DNA of 64,000 nt from the NCBI GenBank assembly GCA_947493175.1, contig CANLQD010000001.1, positions 496,001 to 560,000 of the forward strand. The letters run 5' to 3'. The notes below the pieces were generated by a model, which saw only the letters and a program-made list of their open reading frames with translations, ran no database searches and was not told the origin of the DNA. Below are positions 63,501 to 64,000 of the stretch, piece after piece. Numbering within the stretch: the first letter of the stretch is position 1; every line of letters starts with the position of its first letter. The DNA is from an uncultured Flavobacteriaceae bacterium (lineage in GTDB: Bacteria > Bacteroidota > Bacteroidia > Flavobacteriales > Flavobacteriaceae). Position numbers and translations under genes: made by a program.

Positions 63501-64000
63501 TGTGAAGCATTTACCGATCCCGTAATCACTCAAGTCGCACCCGCACTGGTGGCAACCGAAAACATAACGGATACTGCTTGTGGTAGTGATGGAACCGGTT
63601 CTGTAGAATTAGTTGGCACCGGAGGCACCCCACCTTTCCTGTACAGCTTTGAAGGGAGTTCGTTTACGACTAAAAGCTTATATACAGGTCTAGATGCCAC
63701 CAATTATGATTATACGGTACGCGATGCTTTAGGATGCGAAATCACCAAAACAATTACCATCGGTGCGGAAGATGCCATTACAGCCGATGTAACCTATACC
63801 GATATTACCTGCGATCCCTTGAATGGGGGAACCCAGTGGGGTAATACGAACATCAATAACGTACAGAACGCTTCCGGGCTTATCACCATTGAGCTAGTAA
63901 GGGTTCGTAACGAAGCCGATTACTTGGCTACAGGATGGTCCAGGGTATACCGCAGACGTGAAAATATCGACATGTCTACGCGACCAGCTGGCTGGAACGA
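60576..64000 (+). CDS. Giant surface adhesin with SprB-like repeats (5' part)
   Basis: An open frame of 1141 codons runs off the window. After an N-terminal hydrophobic segment (about 12-37, AFLKHSQRFKKATILFVLAL...) come about ten or more related modules of 80-100 residues, each with a Cys pair and patterns such as CNGTDDGSVTV, PFEYSLNG and AGTYTVTVKDANDC. These are SprB-type Ig-like repeats, used by gliding Bacteroidota adhesins exported by the type IX system; the sorting tail would lie beyond the window. The upstream spacer (60279-60575) shows no other gene. Confidence 0.88.
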   Translation, partial: MAFLKHSQRFKKATILFVLALTVSSLFAYVLPFSFSAEKETITADMAMALPGTHPLTGISDNVVICGNDGSELHEMYLCGVNDERLLNTNIPNLKQIIWSKLQEGSCAASTPNCANTSPGCIWNQVGTNTQFNLTEGGEYRVLVQYNDNTTERFYFNAYENGLNPTAVVTNIDCGTSGSITINNVPSNYEFSITSGSSWQASNVFSITSVNNYTVQIRRNDGNEGCTFELNDLLVANNSIDATTTVLPITCNTSKGGIRVDIANASSSYIYELRQGGSLINNSGPVAGNTYTFDNLDAGVYDIEISLASVSNCTWNGTATVASFQNIQPNVIVTKNIDCSDGTITVTQSGGTAPFEYSQDNGGSYFPFTAGNQTIIPISTAGSYSIYVRDANGCEIIANPVNVVSEPEITYTVTPKDISCNGTDDGSVTVDVTNTQGYSITYSIDNGGSFQTSNVFSNLAAGSYPIIIRKEKAGGSCDITSIAVNVNPSPIFTANATVTQQIDCSTGSATLSAAVTTGGTAPFEYSLNGVDFQTNTDFTGLGAGTYTVTVKDANDCTTTTDQTVNAGSNPSDVAFTRSNVNCTTGEADVQLTVTGGNAPFSYSIIAPMTLTAPGDTFNGLAPNTYTFEITANDGCKIVRNYTLGNPIGFSSNVLVKNNVSCATVGTSDGSLEITVTNFDTAFDVVVEDGTGAPTGLGVSGATSSPITISGLSADDYTIRINDQSGPCQKVETVTVAAPSSPLTIDSFAVTNMNCGTPGGITIEASGGWGSYSYFVRQPDGTATLAQNNKNITGLTQPGIHTMVVTDVNGCVYDTETFDLLDQGGPTSVVDTAASNYCYSTATKGILKIDVTDGEAPYFYTVNNSTPQPITGGTFTLTDLTPDAYEIKVIGNNGCETIVADTNIAGQLFATAQITKPLGCGASPDALIQVTPQEGYPNPNYTYEVSIDGGSYASATMPYSTGTAGSFVFRVTDSKGCEAFTDPVITQVAPALVATENITDTACGSDGTGSVELVGTGGTPPFLYSFEGSSFTTKSLYTGLDATNYDYTVRDALGCEITKTITIGAEDAITADVTYTDITCDPLNGGTQWGNTNINNVQNASGLITIELVRVRNEADYLATGWSRVYRRRENIDMSTRPAGWN

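Overview
The window is chromosomal DNA of a member of the Bacteroidota, most likely a marine Flavobacteriaceae. The evidence is gliding genes gldD and gldE, SusC/SusD pairs with an ECF sigma/FecR switch, TAnnTTTG-type promoter elements, short atpC downstream of atpD, DUF4270 and GT5-only glycogen synthase proteins, SprB-like adhesin repeats, and an almost complete absence of Shine-Dalgarno motifs.

Layout. (1) 1-5.7 kb is accessory: a dense tRNA array with at least fifteen tRNA or tRNA-like units (Tyr, Gly, Trp, Arg, Asp, Pro, Glu, Val, Met, Leu, Leu-like, a unit with an inserted anticodon loop, Gln, His, Phe). It runs into a YkuK-type RNase H-fold gene and an AlkB-like dioxygenase gene. About 1.9 kb of non-coding, strongly folded sequence follows, with two oversized tRNA-like units and two units that read as circularly permuted tRNA genes (3' part upstream of 5' part), and then a soluble slipin gene. 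(2) 5.7-9.6 kb, minus strand: a nicotinamide salvage unit (NrtR-type Nudix regulator, NAMPT/NadV, a short PRPP-synthetase-like protein, a LOG/SLOG-fold protein) with repeated palindromic candidate operators. (3) 9.9-23.8 kb: a carbohydrate-type locus with two exported enolase-superfamily dehydratases, two exported RraA-like proteins, a BASS transporter, an NTF2-like protein, SusD, SusC, FecR and an ECF sigma factor. (4) 24-31 kb: core genes gldD, gldE, ssb, mutY, HU, a 29-residue basic protein, RNase G and recX. (5) 31-43 kb: biotin genes bioB, a ketoacyl synthase, bioA, bioD and bioF, with a flotillin/NfeD pair inside the cluster and a GT-C glycosyltransferase. (6) 43-60 kb: atpC/atpD, a TonB-dependent receptor, glmS, DUF4270, glycogen synthase, panC/panD, a YbhN-type membrane protein, an esterase-like protein, radA and an aldo/keto reductase. 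(7) 60.6 kb to the end: the first 1141 codons of a giant repeat adhesin that leaves the window.

How the parts may work together. A varied tRNA set beside an RNase H-fold protein, an AlkB-type alkyl-repair enzyme and a slipin resembles the gene neighbourhoods of bacterial RNA-repair systems (RtcB-type). The adjacent NAD-replenishing operon would fit a locus that restores tRNA and NAD after toxin or phage attack. The permuted and hairpin-decorated tRNA units are the most unusual signal here. The sugar-acid locus looks like a pathway whose dehydration and aldol-cleavage steps sit outside the cytoplasm. Both interpretations are inferences. What is seen directly is the base pairing, the motifs and the gene order.
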